A DNA stretch of 64,000 nt from Maratus speciosus (GCA_963932465.1 OZ010800.1:95313307-95377306), one strand, 5' to 3'. Shown: positions 23,932-34,911, counted from the first letter of the stretch. Made by a program: numbers and translations. The notes: generated from the sequence alone by a model not told the origin.

Positions 23932-24413
23932 AAAATTACAAAAGTAGTTTTTTTTTCAGATATCTACACTTTTTTTTTTCTATGAAAATGTACTTACTGT
24001 TTCACATTGCAATCATCTATATATTTAAAAGACAACGCTGTTTTTTTTTTTTTAGTTATGTGACCTAAGCATTCTACTGAACCCATTTTGATAATTATTT
24101 TTTAAATGTAAGCTATATATTTGTAGATATTCGCGCAGCCAGAGCCGTAGCTAGAGGGGTGCCAGGGGACGCTCAGTCCCCCGAAAACATTTGAGCCCCT
24201 TCTGCGAGAGATTTCAAAATCACAAATGAAACTCTGTTTCAAAAATCCAAATGGAACTTTGTTCAAAAATCGATATATATACGATATATATATATCGATA
24301 TGTCTACAAAGTAGGTTTTTTTTTTTTCAAGATATCTACACTTGTTTTTTTTTTTTTTTTTTAATTTATTCTATGAAAATGTACATACTGTTTCACATTG
24401 CAATCATCTATCT
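23932..24413 (+). repeat. Tandem duplication, about 370 bp period
   Basis: The block 23932-24020 (CTACAAAAGTAG-like start, AGATATCTACACTT, T run, CTATGAAAATGTACTTACTG, TTTCACATTGCAATCATCTAT) recurs at 24303-24413 with the same order. T runs of 10-18 bases are embedded in both copies. Non-coding. Confidence 0.75.
24019..24272 (+). repeat. Dispersed repeat block, copy 1 of 2
   Basis: This block of about 255 bp starts at ATATTTAAAAGACAACGCTG. It contains CAGCCAGAGCCGTAGCTAG and GGGGTGCCAGGGGACGCTC, and ends near ACTTTGTTCAAAAAT. It matches 25585-25842 at well over 90 percent by eye, so this is the youngest larger duplication in the area. A possible inverted partner of CAGGGCCGTAGCTAG, reading CTAGAAACAGCCCTG, lies at 26582-26596 and could mark the far end of an inverted-repeat element, but that is weak. 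Confidence 0.85.
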
Positions 24414-25590
24414 ATATTATAAAGGACAAACATATCTGTGCGTAACGCATACGTCATTCTGCGAGTGGCAACACTTTGAAATTTGAAATGGAATTTCGGT
24501 TTTGCAATTTTCGCTACTGCAGATTTTTAAACTTCTAAACATCACACAGTTTCAATTTGTACACTGTCGTATAGGGGAAAAAATGTACTTTTAAATGCAA
24601 TTTGTTTGAAAGATCTATCTCAATTTATTTTTGAGATATTAATTTTTCTTTTAGTTTTTAGTATAAATTTTGTAATTGTGGCAACTAAAGTACTCCATTT
24701 CTATTAAAAGTAAAAGTAAAATATTCATGGTGTATTTATTTTTATTGATTATATCCTTATCGATGTCATTTTCACATTACAAATAAAAGTAACTTTTTTC
24801 TAATTTTTGAACAGAAAATGACGTCAGCCATTAAAAAAAACACGCATTATTTTTCATAAATCAAAAGATTGAAGAAGATATTTCAATATTTTTACATTAC
24901 GCTGATACTGTGTTTGAGACGCTAGGCAAAATGATTCAGTGAGCAAAAATGATGTCATATTTAAAACAAAAAGATTATTTTCTTTGATAAAACTAAATAT
25001 TTGACCAACACTAAATGGCCAACTATGGCAACAAAAAGGCAAATTTCTGAATGGTAAATTTTCGCGGGTACCGAGATTAGAACTTAAAGTTTGTGCGTGA
25101 AAAGTTGTATTGGACAAATGTGACTAAGTTTGGAAATGCATTCATTAATAATGTATTGAGCGTTAAAATACTTTTAAATTGCGAATTTGAGCGGTGCGTA
25201 TGTACAATTTGAGAATGTGAAAATAACGTACAGTTTAGATTTCATAGGGGAACATTTTATGATGTGACAAAGCGAAATCCTTTTTTACTGATTTTTCATC
25301 CCGTAAAAACAAACGTAAGAGCCTCAATGGATAACTTCAACAAAATTACTCATCTTGATTACGTATTCTAATACAGTTTATTTGTCAATAATTTAAGCAG
25401 TTGAGGTTTGTGGTAATTTTGGTAATTTTAGGTAAAAAGCATTATTTGTTTTAAGAGTCAGATAACCAATGCAACATGATTTTTTTATTATAATTGTAAT
25501 TCTTTTTGTAGGCTATTATAAATTCGATCTAACAATTCCATTCTAAACATTTTAATTCGTCGAATTTCGACGGGTTCTAACTCGTATATT
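24408..25590 (+). mobile_element. Possible rolling-circle-like non-autonomous element
   Basis: The start TCTATATTATAAAGGACAAA resembles the 5' boundaries of the elements at 43046 and 43457. At 25562-25574 there is a short perfect palindrome GTCGAATTTCGAC, followed by GGGTTCTAACTCGT at the junction with the next repeat block. A related end (CGATTCGAAGGGTTCCGACT) occurs near 32940-32960. The interior is non-coding. The boundaries are suggestive only, and the CTAG end expected of a Helitron is not intact. Confidence 0.3.
24780..25130 (+). repeat. Repeat with AAAATGACGTCA core, copy 1
   Basis: The order GAAAATGACGTCA, CGCTGATACTG, TTGAGACGCTA, GTGAGCAAAAATGATGTCAT and GAGATTAGAAC recurs at 26755-27085. 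The two copies are diverged but collinear over some 330 bp. TGACGTCA is also a CRE-type palindrome, though in a repeat it probably carries no regulatory meaning. Confidence 0.7.
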
Positions 25591-25842
25591 TAAAAGACAA
25601 CGCTGTTTTTTAGTTATCTCACCTAAGCATTCTACTGAACCCATTTTGATAATTATTTTTTAAATGTAAGCTATGTATTTGTAGATATTCTCGCAGCCAG
25701 GGCCGTAGCTAGAGGGGTGCCAGGGGACGCTCAATCCCCCGAAAAAATGTGAGCCCACCCCCCCCCCCCCCTCTGCGAGAGACTTCAAAATCACAAATGA
25801 AACTGTTTCAAAAATCCAAATGGAACTTTGTTCAAAAAATCA
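25585..25842 (+). repeat. Dispersed repeat block, copy 2 of 2
   Basis: This is the second copy of the block at 24019-24272, with CAGCCAGGGCCGTAGCTAG and GGGGTGCCAGGGGACGCTC. It differs by a 14-base C run at 25758-25771 where copy 1 has CCCCTT. The open frame across it is not a gene. Confidence 0.85.
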
Positions 25843-26750
25843 ACTTAGTTGTGGGGCCCTTTTACAGTTTTGCACAAATAATAAATTGTAGCATGTATTT
25901 GTACAAAAACTGCAGTTTTAGACATATCATTTATTACCTATCAGGATTAGTTATATATACTAAAAATTTTCATTCTGCCGCATTTCCTATTATTACCATA
26001 AAATAAAGTTATTATAATGAGTTAATTAGTAAATATCATACTTGATAAACATTTTGTTTCGTATTTGAGTCATCTTAGTTTAAAATATATATAATATATT
26101 CTTTTGTTTATAAATGATACTAATGAAAAATGCCAATAGCAAATTTAAGTCCAAATGTTTTTAGCATTTTAATGGACACAATAATTTTAAAATGCAAAAT
26201 ACATACTTGATTTTGTTAATGCTTTTATCATATAAATACATAACTTTAGAATCTTTAAAGGCAGGGAATATTCAGATAAAAATAAAAGATTGCAAGTTTT
26301 TTTAAATAGGTGATGTGTAAGCTTTTGTTAAATTGTTGGCATCATCACTTATTATTTCACCAGTTTAATTATACCCTAAATATATACTGGAAATTTTCAT
26401 TCTGCAGCCTTACCTTTTCTTAACATAAAATGAAGTTATTCTAAACAGTTTAATAAGAGAAACATACTGTCTAGAATATGAATATGTACTAATTTATGCT
26501 TGTATGTAATATTTAGATCATATATGTGTGCGTGCATGTGTCAGAGACAGTAAATATATGAGCCCCCTCTATTATTCCCTTCTAGAAACAGCCCTGACGC
26601 GCACTTGCTTTTTTTTAATAATCTCTTTTTTGTATTTTAATTTTAATTTTAAAAGTCTTTTATGAAATTTCTTCATATTGGTGGCAATTTGATAACTTCC
26701 ATTGTTGAAGAGAAAAGGAAACAATGTAAACTACCATATCATTACGGCTG
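25843..26750. other. AT-rich intergenic
   Basis: No gene is seen. Short similar phrases recur (TACTAAAAATTTTCATTCTG near 25960 and TACTGGAAATTTTCATTCTG near 26385, each followed by an ATAAAATRAAGTTATT phrase), suggesting an internal duplication of about 425 bp. Near 26518-26545 there is a short TGTGTGCGTGCATG tract. Confidence 0.5.
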
Positions 26751-26754
26751 CCAT

Positions 26755-27085
26755 TTTCGCTTTAGAATTAAAAATACCTTTTTTTAAATTTTTGGATGGA
26801 AAATGACGTCACGATTAAGAAAAAAATATTCATAAAGCTGGTACATTTCAGTATTTTTTTTTATTCCGCTGATACTGAGATTGAGACGCTAATCTCAGAG
26901 GTACTTAGTGGGTGAAAATAACGTCATAGAAAAAATGAAATAAGTATTTTCTTTTATAAAATTAAATATTTTACTTCGAAGGCGTCTAAAAGAGTAAATT
27001 TGTGGGTTTCGCCGGCACTCAGATTAGAACCTCAAGTCAATAGTGCGAATGTACACATGCAAAATTGTAGCTCGCAAACGTGACA
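26755..27085 (+). repeat. Repeat with AAAATGACGTCA core, copy 2
   Basis: Collinear with 24780-25130: GGAAAATGACGTCA, CGCTGATACTGAG, TTGAGACGCTAAT, GTGAAAATAACGTCAT, AGATTAGAACCTCAAG and CAAACGTGAC in the same order. Divergence is moderate. Non-coding. Confidence 0.7.
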
Positions 27086-27607
27086 TCAAGTTGTTGAAAA
27101 AGAAAATATGATTGTGTCCTACTGGCGCAATTTTCGTTGCTTTTTCATTACGTAATACCAAATATCTTAAACAATATAGCATACTTATAACAATAATTCG
27201 TCTAACAATTACTCTTCAATAACCCGTAAATCCATTGAAATTTTAATTAGGAGTGATAATGTTTGTAACGACGTCCTTTCCTATAATATTCCCGCAATTT
27301 GGCACAATATTCTAAATATTTCAAGACCTCCTGATAACATAAATTGATCTTTTTCACCCCTCTGCAGAGGAATGGACTGAACTCTGCTTGCGCATGCTTA
27401 CTATTTTTGTTTTTGTTTTTAAAATGTATTTCTACTCAGTCATTCATCTTTTTCCCTTTGAAAATGAACGCGTGTGTGTTCGAAAGATCTCAGGGTTGCA
27501 TTAAATAATATTTTTATATGTTTGAGTCACCTTTTAAGTAGTTATAAGTATGTTACATTATTAATAACAAGGTGAAAATTTCCTTCACGACATTAGTGTT
27601 TAATACA

Positions 27608-28397
27608 GTCCCAGCAAGGAAAGGAACAGTAGGCCATCAGCTGGAAAAGAGATGGCAGCCAGCACTGCCATCAGCGGTAAAGTGCAATGGTGCCATTACT
27701 TAAACATGTACAAAAGTGTCCGCGCGGAATGCAGCTGGCCCATCAGTCATGGCCAACAGCAGGCCAGCATTGGTATGCCATCACATTAGTTCAATTCGGC
27801 ACTTTTCCTACAGTGCTAGCACGTATCCAACTGCTATTCCTTTGCTGGCCCAGCACTTTCCCTTACAATTTTTTTTTATAGAGTTCTATAAAAATAAAAA
27901 AGCCCAAAGTATTATGGCTCTTTTTTCAATAAGCTAGTTTCACCAAGAGATATAGAAATATTTGAACTTGCAGCGGTTTCCATGTGGTCACCCTCCCAAG
28001 TACTGACCGCGCTCGATGCTGTTTGGTTTTCGTGATCGTACATGAAAAAGTACTTTCAGCGTATGCTATGACCGCTCGTAGTTTTCAAGCTCTCATTACA
28101 CTATTTCAAGTTTGTTCTTTTGTGATTTACGTTCCCAATCATTAAACTGGTATAGAAATTATTGTATTGTATAGAAATCCTATATATTTTATGCGCTTTT
28201 TTATTATTGACTCTGAATTGTGTAAATTATGAAAACCGAAATCCTTTATAACTTAGTAAAACCAGATTTAAGAAGAGAAAAAAAATGCGTTGAAATAAAT
28301 AATTTATTTATTTATTCATTTACTTATTTATTTTGTTGGTGGCAATGGTGGCACCTATTTTGCTGCTGGCCAGCAATTTCCTCTTTGCTGGGGTGTT
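27608..28397. mobile_element. Inverted-repeat-bounded segment carrying a 5S-like sequence
   Basis: The left end CCCAGCAAGGAAAGGAACAG continues AGGCCATCAGC. The right end inverted reads CCCCAGCAAAGAGGAAATTG and continues GGCCAGCAGC. The two ends match at roughly 70 percent over 35-40 bp. A further inverted copy of the end (TTCCTTTGCTGGCCCAGCA) sits at 27837-27856. The left 250 bp are GC-rich for this window. No target duplication is obvious and there is no coding sequence. It is either a small DNA element that captured a 5S gene or a composite of unrelated repeats. Confidence 0.45.
27968..28082 (-). pseudogene. 5S rRNA-like sequence (diverged)
   Basis: On the minus strand about 113 bases align by eye with animal 5S rRNA almost end to end. 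They include a form of the A box (AACCAAACAGCATCGAGC, where 5S has AAGTTAAGCARCGTCGGGC) and a strong C box with GCGCGGTCAGTACTTGGG and AGGGTGACC. The 5' part (GCGGTCATAGCATACGCTGA) also fits the usual CGACCATACCACGCTGAA. The 3' end is shortened, the internal promoter boxes carry changes, and no T run follows to end transcription by RNA polymerase III. I therefore call it a pseudogene or the head of a 5S-derived SINE, not an active gene. Confidence 0.75.
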
Positions 28398-28909
28398 TTG
28401 ACTCTACCAAATATCTTAATTAATAAAAAATCTTCATATATTTATAATTTTTCATCTAAATTGCACATTACTGATTACGCATAGGTATAAATTTTATTTT
28501 TTTAATAATTTGAAAAATTGAAATTAAACTTCAGTTTAAAGTAATATTTGTTTTAAGGGGACAAGGGACCTTCAAACTGATTTTATTATTATTTTTAAAT
28601 TTTGCTTTAAATACTATTCACGGTCACATTATATGCATTATGTGATACATTTATTACACAAGAAATATTAAAAAACAAATTGGAGAAAAATAAGGAATCT
28701 TCCTCAATATTTTAAGCATTATGAAGTACTTTTCAAAATGCTCCATGCGCATTTCATATAAAAAAATCCCCAATATTTTTATGCAAGTTTGTTTATATAT
28801 GCAAATAAAACTGTTCATCGAATTTTATAAATTTGAATATAAAAGTAATTAGGAAAAATATTTTCTAAATTTTATTAATTTTTCAGCATTTTGTATCCTA
28901 TTTCTGTTA

Positions 28910-29314
28910 TTAACTACCTTTAACTTTTCCAATTATATTTAGTTTAAAAAACCCAAGCACAGTTTTATGACATGTATGACAACCAGCAATATAAAAGGTA
29001 AGGGATTTTAACTGATATGCGCATGGGGCATTTTGAAAGAAGTTCTTCATAACTGTTCTCCCCTTGTATATCGGGCCGTAGTTATGGTTACTAAAACAGG
29101 GCCCATAATACGTAACGTCCCGATATATAGCATAAGTAAACGGAGGTCTTAAAATAAAGCAGCAGAGTTTCTGCAGAACGCAAGTTGGAAACGTATCAAA
29201 GACTGAAAGCATTAGAGATTCTGAAAAGACTTGGATCGACCCATTAAGTAAACATAGGATAAAGCTGAAAGAAAACATGAAAAAAAGAGTAAATGCTAAA
29301 AAGGTAATGTGCAA
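28910..29314 (-). CDS. Unrecognised open frame, 134 codons
   Basis: This is the longest open frame outside the receptor and the retrotransposons. Its first 25 residues (MHITFLAFTLFFMFSFSFIL) would make a plausible signal peptide or membrane anchor. The rest has seven cysteines, including CHTC. I do not recognise a family. An imperfect inverted repeat (TATATCGGGCCGTA near 29068 against the TACGTAACGTCCCGATATA side near 29110-29128) lies inside the frame, which is unusual for a gene and more usual for repeat DNA. It may be a chance frame, an orphan secreted protein, or part of a mobile element. Confidence 0.2.
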   Translation of the reverse strand: MHITFLAFTLFFMFSFSFILCLLNGSIQVFSESLMLSVFDTFPTCVLQKLCCFILRPPFTYAIYRDVTYYGPCFSNHNYGPIYKGRTVMKNFFQNAPCAYQLKSLTFYIAGCHTCHKTVLGFFKLNIIGKVKGS

Positions 29315-30857
29315 AAATGTGTGGTAAAGGATCCAAAAATAGGTAAAATAAAATCAGGTCTATTTAACCATTAAAATAAATAACAATTTTATATAAGATA
29401 ATTTGAATAAATATTCTCAAGTCATATTACAATTATTTGCAATTCATTGCAACAGAAAGTTAATTAAATTATAATGTCAATTTACAGGATTTTATTTAAC
29501 TAGTGCCAACTTCGGTTAAACCAGAAGCTGGAACACGGAGGATTAAAAAGAAAGTATACGTAGTTAAAAGCTCAAAAGAAAACTATGACATAAACTTTAT
29601 ATTAATTTTAAACAGTAAATAAATTTAGCCTATTAAAAGATCAAAACTTTAATTAAGTGACCCGGAAATTCATTTAGAGCTCTGTACTGAAACATCCACT
29701 TATTATATTAACTCTGACCTACAGCTTAAATACTTAACCTTTCAATAAAAATATTATGAGATTATAGCAAGTAATTTAACTTTAAAACATTACTTAAATA
29801 ATTTAACAACTTTAAGATATTATTTTACTTTAAATTTACTAACTTTACTTATTAACTTTACTTTTATGAACTTTCTACAATTAACTTAAAATAATGTTGT
29901 AAAATTAATTTCATGTAAGTTTAAGTTACATTAACTTTTATAAAATACTAAATGAAATAAAGTCCATTAAAAGGGGAAAAAAATCCCTTTCCAGCTCATC
30001 GTGAAATGATAGGCAACCTTTCTGACCTATTCGATACCTGAGATAAAAAACAACTACGAGTTCAATTGGAAACTAACACTTAAGAAACTTCCATTTAAAA
30101 TACTCTAAACTCAATCCTGTAGTTGTTTATTCCATATCAAAAAAACATTTATCTCAATCTAAGTCAGTAAGTAAGTATTTAGCTACCGGAGAACCTCATA
30201 AACATATATGTTATACAAAAAACACTTTAGCTGACTCAAACCACTTCAACGCAGTCTTAGACAACGCGAGAGAAAAACTCGACCTTTGACACAAGATGTA
30301 CTACGTTTAAAAGAAGAACCAAAGCATATTACCGTTTAAGTAGCTATCGCTCCGGGAAAAACTTACTCCCCATTCCATCACAGTGCAGTGGCGTATTTAT
30401 TTAAACTTATAATGCCGTCTGGTCATTATGTAATCTTGACTTTATTGGAAGAAACATTGTAGAATGAAGACACCAGCTTTTTAAGACCGCTTCTTTGCAG
30501 ACCTCTATTCTTCAACATTACATAGCCACTAATAAAATAATTGTCGCGATACTTGGCGAACACGTTAAAATAAATTCACTATAAAATGACTACGAATTCT
30601 GTAACTACGAATACATAAGACTTTCGAAACTACTGGCAACATTCTGTGCCGCGAGAGTATATCCGGTAGTCGATCTGCATAGAGAGCTATCAGTACGTCA
30701 CTCAATTTACATATGAGTAATTTGCATATTAGTACAAAAGACATCTGGTGTGCAAAGATTACAAACGCCGGTTGATTGGTGACTGTCGATACTTCGGGAG
30801 TATCCTAACGTCAGCGGCCCGATTACGATCAGACCGATTTTTGTTCCGGAACAGTAC
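29315..30857. other. Intergenic, no recognised gene
   Basis: The stretch 29600-29960 is low-complexity (ACTTTA/TTAACTTTA phrases). 30000-30850 has somewhat higher GC, but no frame longer than about 60 codons and no recognised domain. An exon of an intron-rich gene cannot be excluded by eye. Confidence 0.45.
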
Positions 30858-31377
30858 TTAACCCTTAAATGCCTGACTTTTCAAAAATCATTGTAATAAT
30901 GTTTCTCGGCTTTCATTTTTTAAATAAATCATGGGAAAAATAACTTTAAAAAAATCATATTTTGTTTTAAGTATAGTTTACGGCCAAAAAACAGTTTGTT
31001 ACTAATCGGCAATACTGGTGTTTAATTGAAAAAATAATTTCCCTTGATAAAATTCTGTAATATTAAACACACAAGAACTTTAGGAACTATAATAAGAAAT
31101 AAATTTTACTTGCTCACTGCAGGTCAAAATAGGGTATTTCGCAAGCTTCCAAACAAAACAAAAAGAACAAGTAGCAACAATTCAAAAAATAAATTTATCT
31201 TTATTCTTAAACAGCACTAGTGTTGCCATCTACATGCTGAAAATCGATTTAATAATATCTTCAGAATGTATTTTATTGGTAACATTAGGCATTATAGCTT
31301 CAATATTATTCTAATAGTATTTTACAGTCTAAATTGGGTATGTTGCCGAAAAGCAACACCAGGCATTTAAGGGTTAA
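30858..31377. mobile_element. piggyBac-type MITE, 512 bp
   Basis: TTAA at 30858-30861 and 31374-31377 flank a 512 bp element whose ends are a perfect 14-bp inverted repeat, CCCTTAAATGCCTG (30862-30875 and, inverted, 31360-31373). A TTAA target duplication with ends beginning CCC is diagnostic of piggyBac-type transposition. There is no coding sequence, so it would have been moved in trans. The intact ends suggest a fairly recent insertion. Confidence 0.88.
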
Positions 31378-32270
31378 ATACGCGTGATGAGATGGAGTTT
31401 TAAAATAAGATTGTACAGGTTAAAACAATGATGATGGAAAACTAGCTTAACTGAAAGGAAATTATTTTAAAGATGAATAAAAGGTATTTATCAGTAAAGC
31501 TGTTAGATGAACAAACTTATAACTAGGGATCCATGTGCATTCCATGCTATATGCTAACAATAATGCTTAAAACATTGAAGAAAATTCCTTATATTTCTCC
31601 TAATTTCTTTTTTAATTTATTGAGTTATAAATATATGCCATATAGTGTGCCCTTAAATAATATTTAAGGGGACGGTGGTCGTTTAAAAAAATTCTTTTAA
31701 TTTTCATATATTTTCCCTATAAGTATATAGAACACCTTAAAAGAAAATTTCAATCTTATAACTTTAAGGTCTTTTAAAAAATTTAAAATTTTGAAACCGA
31801 ATTTTAAAATGCTTCTCGCGTCTTAATTTTTTAGGTATTTCCTCTCTTTTGGATTTTAATCACTTAAAATTTTATTATAAACAAATCTGTGTATCGATTT
31901 TTTAATTCCTTAAATAGTTAATTTTTAGAGATAATTTTCTGAATTCCATATTGATTTTCAACCAAAGTCTGCCTTATAATAAGTTAAAAATCAAATTTAT
32001 TTGTCTTAATGAAATCGAATTTTTAAATGCATAGACAGTTTCTTTTTAAGCAATATCAAGATTGTTCCTTATTAGTTTCATGAATTTTGATCAAAAATTA
32101 AGAAGAAAGGACCATTTAAAAAATTTAAAAATCTGAAACATCAGAATTGAAAAAAACAGATCTAAATTATATTAAAAGGCCAAAAAATTGTTTGTAAACA
32201 AAATAAAAACACTCGTAACTTTGTGTAAAATAATCGCATCTCCATGCGGTTTTCCGCGAATGACATACCA
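31378..32270. other. AT-rich intergenic
   Basis: No gene or clear repeat boundary is seen. The sequence is AT-rich with many TTAAAAATT phrases. Confidence 0.5.
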
Positions 32271-32624
32271 TATTTTATGAAAGAAACGCCGCACTCCTCA
32301 AATTGGCCTGAAAAAGCTTTAAAATATCGTAATCGCCGCACCCGTTGTAAACGCCGCATCCATCAGAACGCTACTTTTGTCGATAACGTTACATTGACTT
32401 AACTTTAATCAAAGTTTTCTGAGCTATGTAGGATGCCTCGTTTTTAATATCTTAAGATGTCTGAAATTTTATTTAAAATATTTAAATCCGATTTTAAATA
32501 TTTTAAAGAATTTTTAAATTAAAGAAACTCAGTTGGTATTTTAAAAAAATCGTAAACGCCGCACTTGAAAAAAAAAAATTTAACTTTTAAACTCGTAAAC
32601 GCCGCGGCGTTTCTTCCATAAAAT
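32271..32624. repeat. Fold-back segment with clustered AAACGCCGC motifs
   Basis: ATTTTATGAAAGAAACGCCG at 32271-32290, extending one more base, is repeated in inverted form at 32604-32624 with 20 of 21 matches. Between and at the arms, (T)AAACGCCGC or a one-base variant occurs five times (near 32283, 32331, 32347, 32554 and 32597). The last forms a perfect 16-bp palindrome AAACGCCGCGGCGTTT at 32597-32612. The CpG-rich motifs stand out in AT-rich DNA. No coding role is recognised. Confidence 0.7.
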
Positions 32625-32989
32625 GCAGTACAAATTCGAGAATAATAGTACACAAAAAGAAATGTCGATTTTTGCTTGAATAAAGGTTCACTGTCCGCTT
32701 AAAGTGAAAATTAAAAAAAAAAAATGTAAAAAAAAATAAGTTTGAAGGCCCTTTTCCCCACCACTTCACCATCTGCCCCGAGATAACTCGGGTCTAAAAG
32801 CACTGTTTCCCCATACCTATCGTCGGTGAAGTGGTTAAGAGTTAGAACAGCCAATATAAGATTGATTATTTATTGTAATTATTTTTGTGACTTTTTTCTA
32901 AGTTCAGCCAATCAGTACTTTGAAACATTTTCATTCGTCCGATTCGAAGGGTTCCGACTTGTTTATATATAAAATACAACAGTTAATTT

Positions 32990-34010
32990 AATAAAAATTT
33001 TGAAGCTTTATTATTTTTCTTCCAAAAACTTTCTTGCAATGCTTCACCTAAGAATAGAAGAAATACTAAATCCTTCGCAAGACTTTTGAAAATTTTTATT
33101 TCTAGAAAAGATCACATTTTCTTCCGTTCATTTTTATTTTTTTAGGCTTATAGCCTATTATTCTGTAATTTTTAAATCCATCAATAAGGCATAAAACAAA
33201 TACGATTTCTATTTTTCTTGGGGGGGGAGGATATCATATAAATATTAAATGTAAACTCCTTGTAAAAATTTCATTAAGATGGAAGTTTTTTATACAATTC
33301 CAATATCTTGAGAAAAAAAAATTAAGTAAAAAATATCGCAAGTAAAAAAAAAAATTCATTCTAATCTTGTGTCATGTATACATTCATATCTCCATCGTTA
33401 TCTTTGTATTTTTGCCTGTATATGCCCTAAAAATAAAAATTTATAAGCGTAGTTTTTTTCAGTTATCAATCTTTGTTTTTTTATATTGTATAAATATTTA
33501 CTTTAATATTCATTTTTACATCATTTATTTGTAAAATAAAATGTTAATTAAAAATATGAAGAGCTTTGTTATTTTTCTAAACTTTCATTCAAAGCTCAAT
33601 TTTCCATATTCCTGTAGGAGGAAAATGTAAATACTTCAGAATATGTTTTGAAATTTTTGTTTTCTTTTAAAATCATTTTTTTTTCTTTCTTTATATATAT
33701 ATATTTTTTGAGACCAAGAACTATTTTTTTTTTTTTTTACTTTTAAAATCCTTCAAACATGCCCAAGACAAATATGTAACTTAAGATGCTTTTTCTGCAT
33801 ATCCTATAAGAACAAATATTTAATGCAAATAATTCTTTCTAAAGATTTAGGGAAGTATACTTCAACCAAATACCTTCAAAGTTTTTTTTATGTAAAAAAT
33901 GTCTTATGGCAATATTACTTTCGACAATCTTGATCGCGTTGAAAATAACATATGACCCTAACTAATAAAAATTAGATTTTTCTTTTACGTAGTAATACTT
34001 TCTTTTTAAA
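32990..34010 (+). repeat. Dispersed family D, two adjacent copies
   Basis: Copies begin near 32990 (ACAACAGTTAATTTAATAAA, GAAGCTTTATTATTTTTCTT) and near 33525 (GAAGAGCTTTGTTATTTTTC). Each continues with a CAATGCTTC- or CAAAGCTC-like phrase, an AGAATAG or CCTGTAGGAGG phrase, a TTGAAATTTTT phrase, and later CTTAGGATGC- or ATGCCC-like phrases. Relatives lie near 42470, 51045, 59860 and 63175. It is a diverged, non-coding dispersed repeat of roughly 500 bp whose class I cannot name. Confidence 0.6.
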
Positions 34011-34877
34011 GATTTTATAAATAATTTTTACGTGAGATTCTAATTCTGAAAAAAAAAACTAAATTATTCTATAACAAAACTTTCCCTCTGAGACACGGAA
34101 AGTGTTTAATTGCGATGCAATTAAAAGATGGTACGTTGTGTAGTACGAGAGCCATTCTGAAAACTTTGAGCTACGGTTAAATGCTACAAGCAAAACCTAC
34201 CGTATCTTATTAATATTGAACGTTGTTCATTCCAACATTACTGCACTTTTATAGTTAAATTTGTCAAGAATTAAATTCTCAAATCACTCATTTTCATTGA
34301 ATGAATAAACTGTTTCATTTATATCCTCATATATTTCATAATCGGAACGAAAATGACCCCATCTACATTTTAAAGGGTCTCAGGAGTCTTAAACTTGGAA
34401 AAATGAGGAAAAAAATACCGTTTTCAACATTTAATATCTTAAAATGTATTTGATTTTAAGAAACAATTTTTAATGGATAGAAGATGTAAGTTTGTTGTTT
34501 CACTTCATATATTTAAGAAATTGCCAGATGCAGAATTGGTATGTACATGGGCTCCAAACTCTCAGACATTTCACGAGCAGAAAATCGGCATAACAGATTA
34601 CGTGCAGGAATACAAAATAAATTTTGCAGCTAGAAGGAAAATTTTGGTGCCTGCTAATACTTCAGATTATAATAATTACACTGAATCTAAATAAATTTGT
34701 ATTTAAAGCATTTTTGTATTTTTAATACAAAGTTGTAATTAACTAATCCAAAATTTAGAAAATTCAAACATTCATCACTTAAAAAATATATTTTTAAACA
34801 ATAAAAATGAAATTTTAGGTTCAGTTTATACAGACTAACATGAAACATATGTTTTGAAAATTTCATGAAAAAAGATT

Positions 34878-34881
<4 letters not shown>

Positions 34882-34911
<30 letters not shown>
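34882..34911 (+). repeat. Poly-T run (30 bases)
   Basis: This is an uninterrupted T homopolymer inside the 4.4 kb TTAA element. The matching place in the short relative (near 39285-39300, inverted) has no such run, so it expanded after the copies split. Confidence 0.95.

Noticed and set aside
25698..26596. Inverted-repeat element bounded by CAGGGCCGTAGCTAG and CTAGAAACAGCCCTG
   Set aside because: The matching part of the ends is only 6-7 bp with a weak extension, and no consistent target duplication could be found; kept only as a remark under the repeat block.
24780..27085. TGACGTCA as a CRE-type regulatory site
   Set aside because: It occurs as part of a duplicated repeat block with no gene nearby, so regulatory meaning is unsupported.
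34473..34694. 73-codon frame as a protein-coding gene of the TTAA element
   Set aside because: The counterpart in the 753 bp copy has a frameshift, and most codon differences are amino-acid-changing, so coding constraint is not seen.
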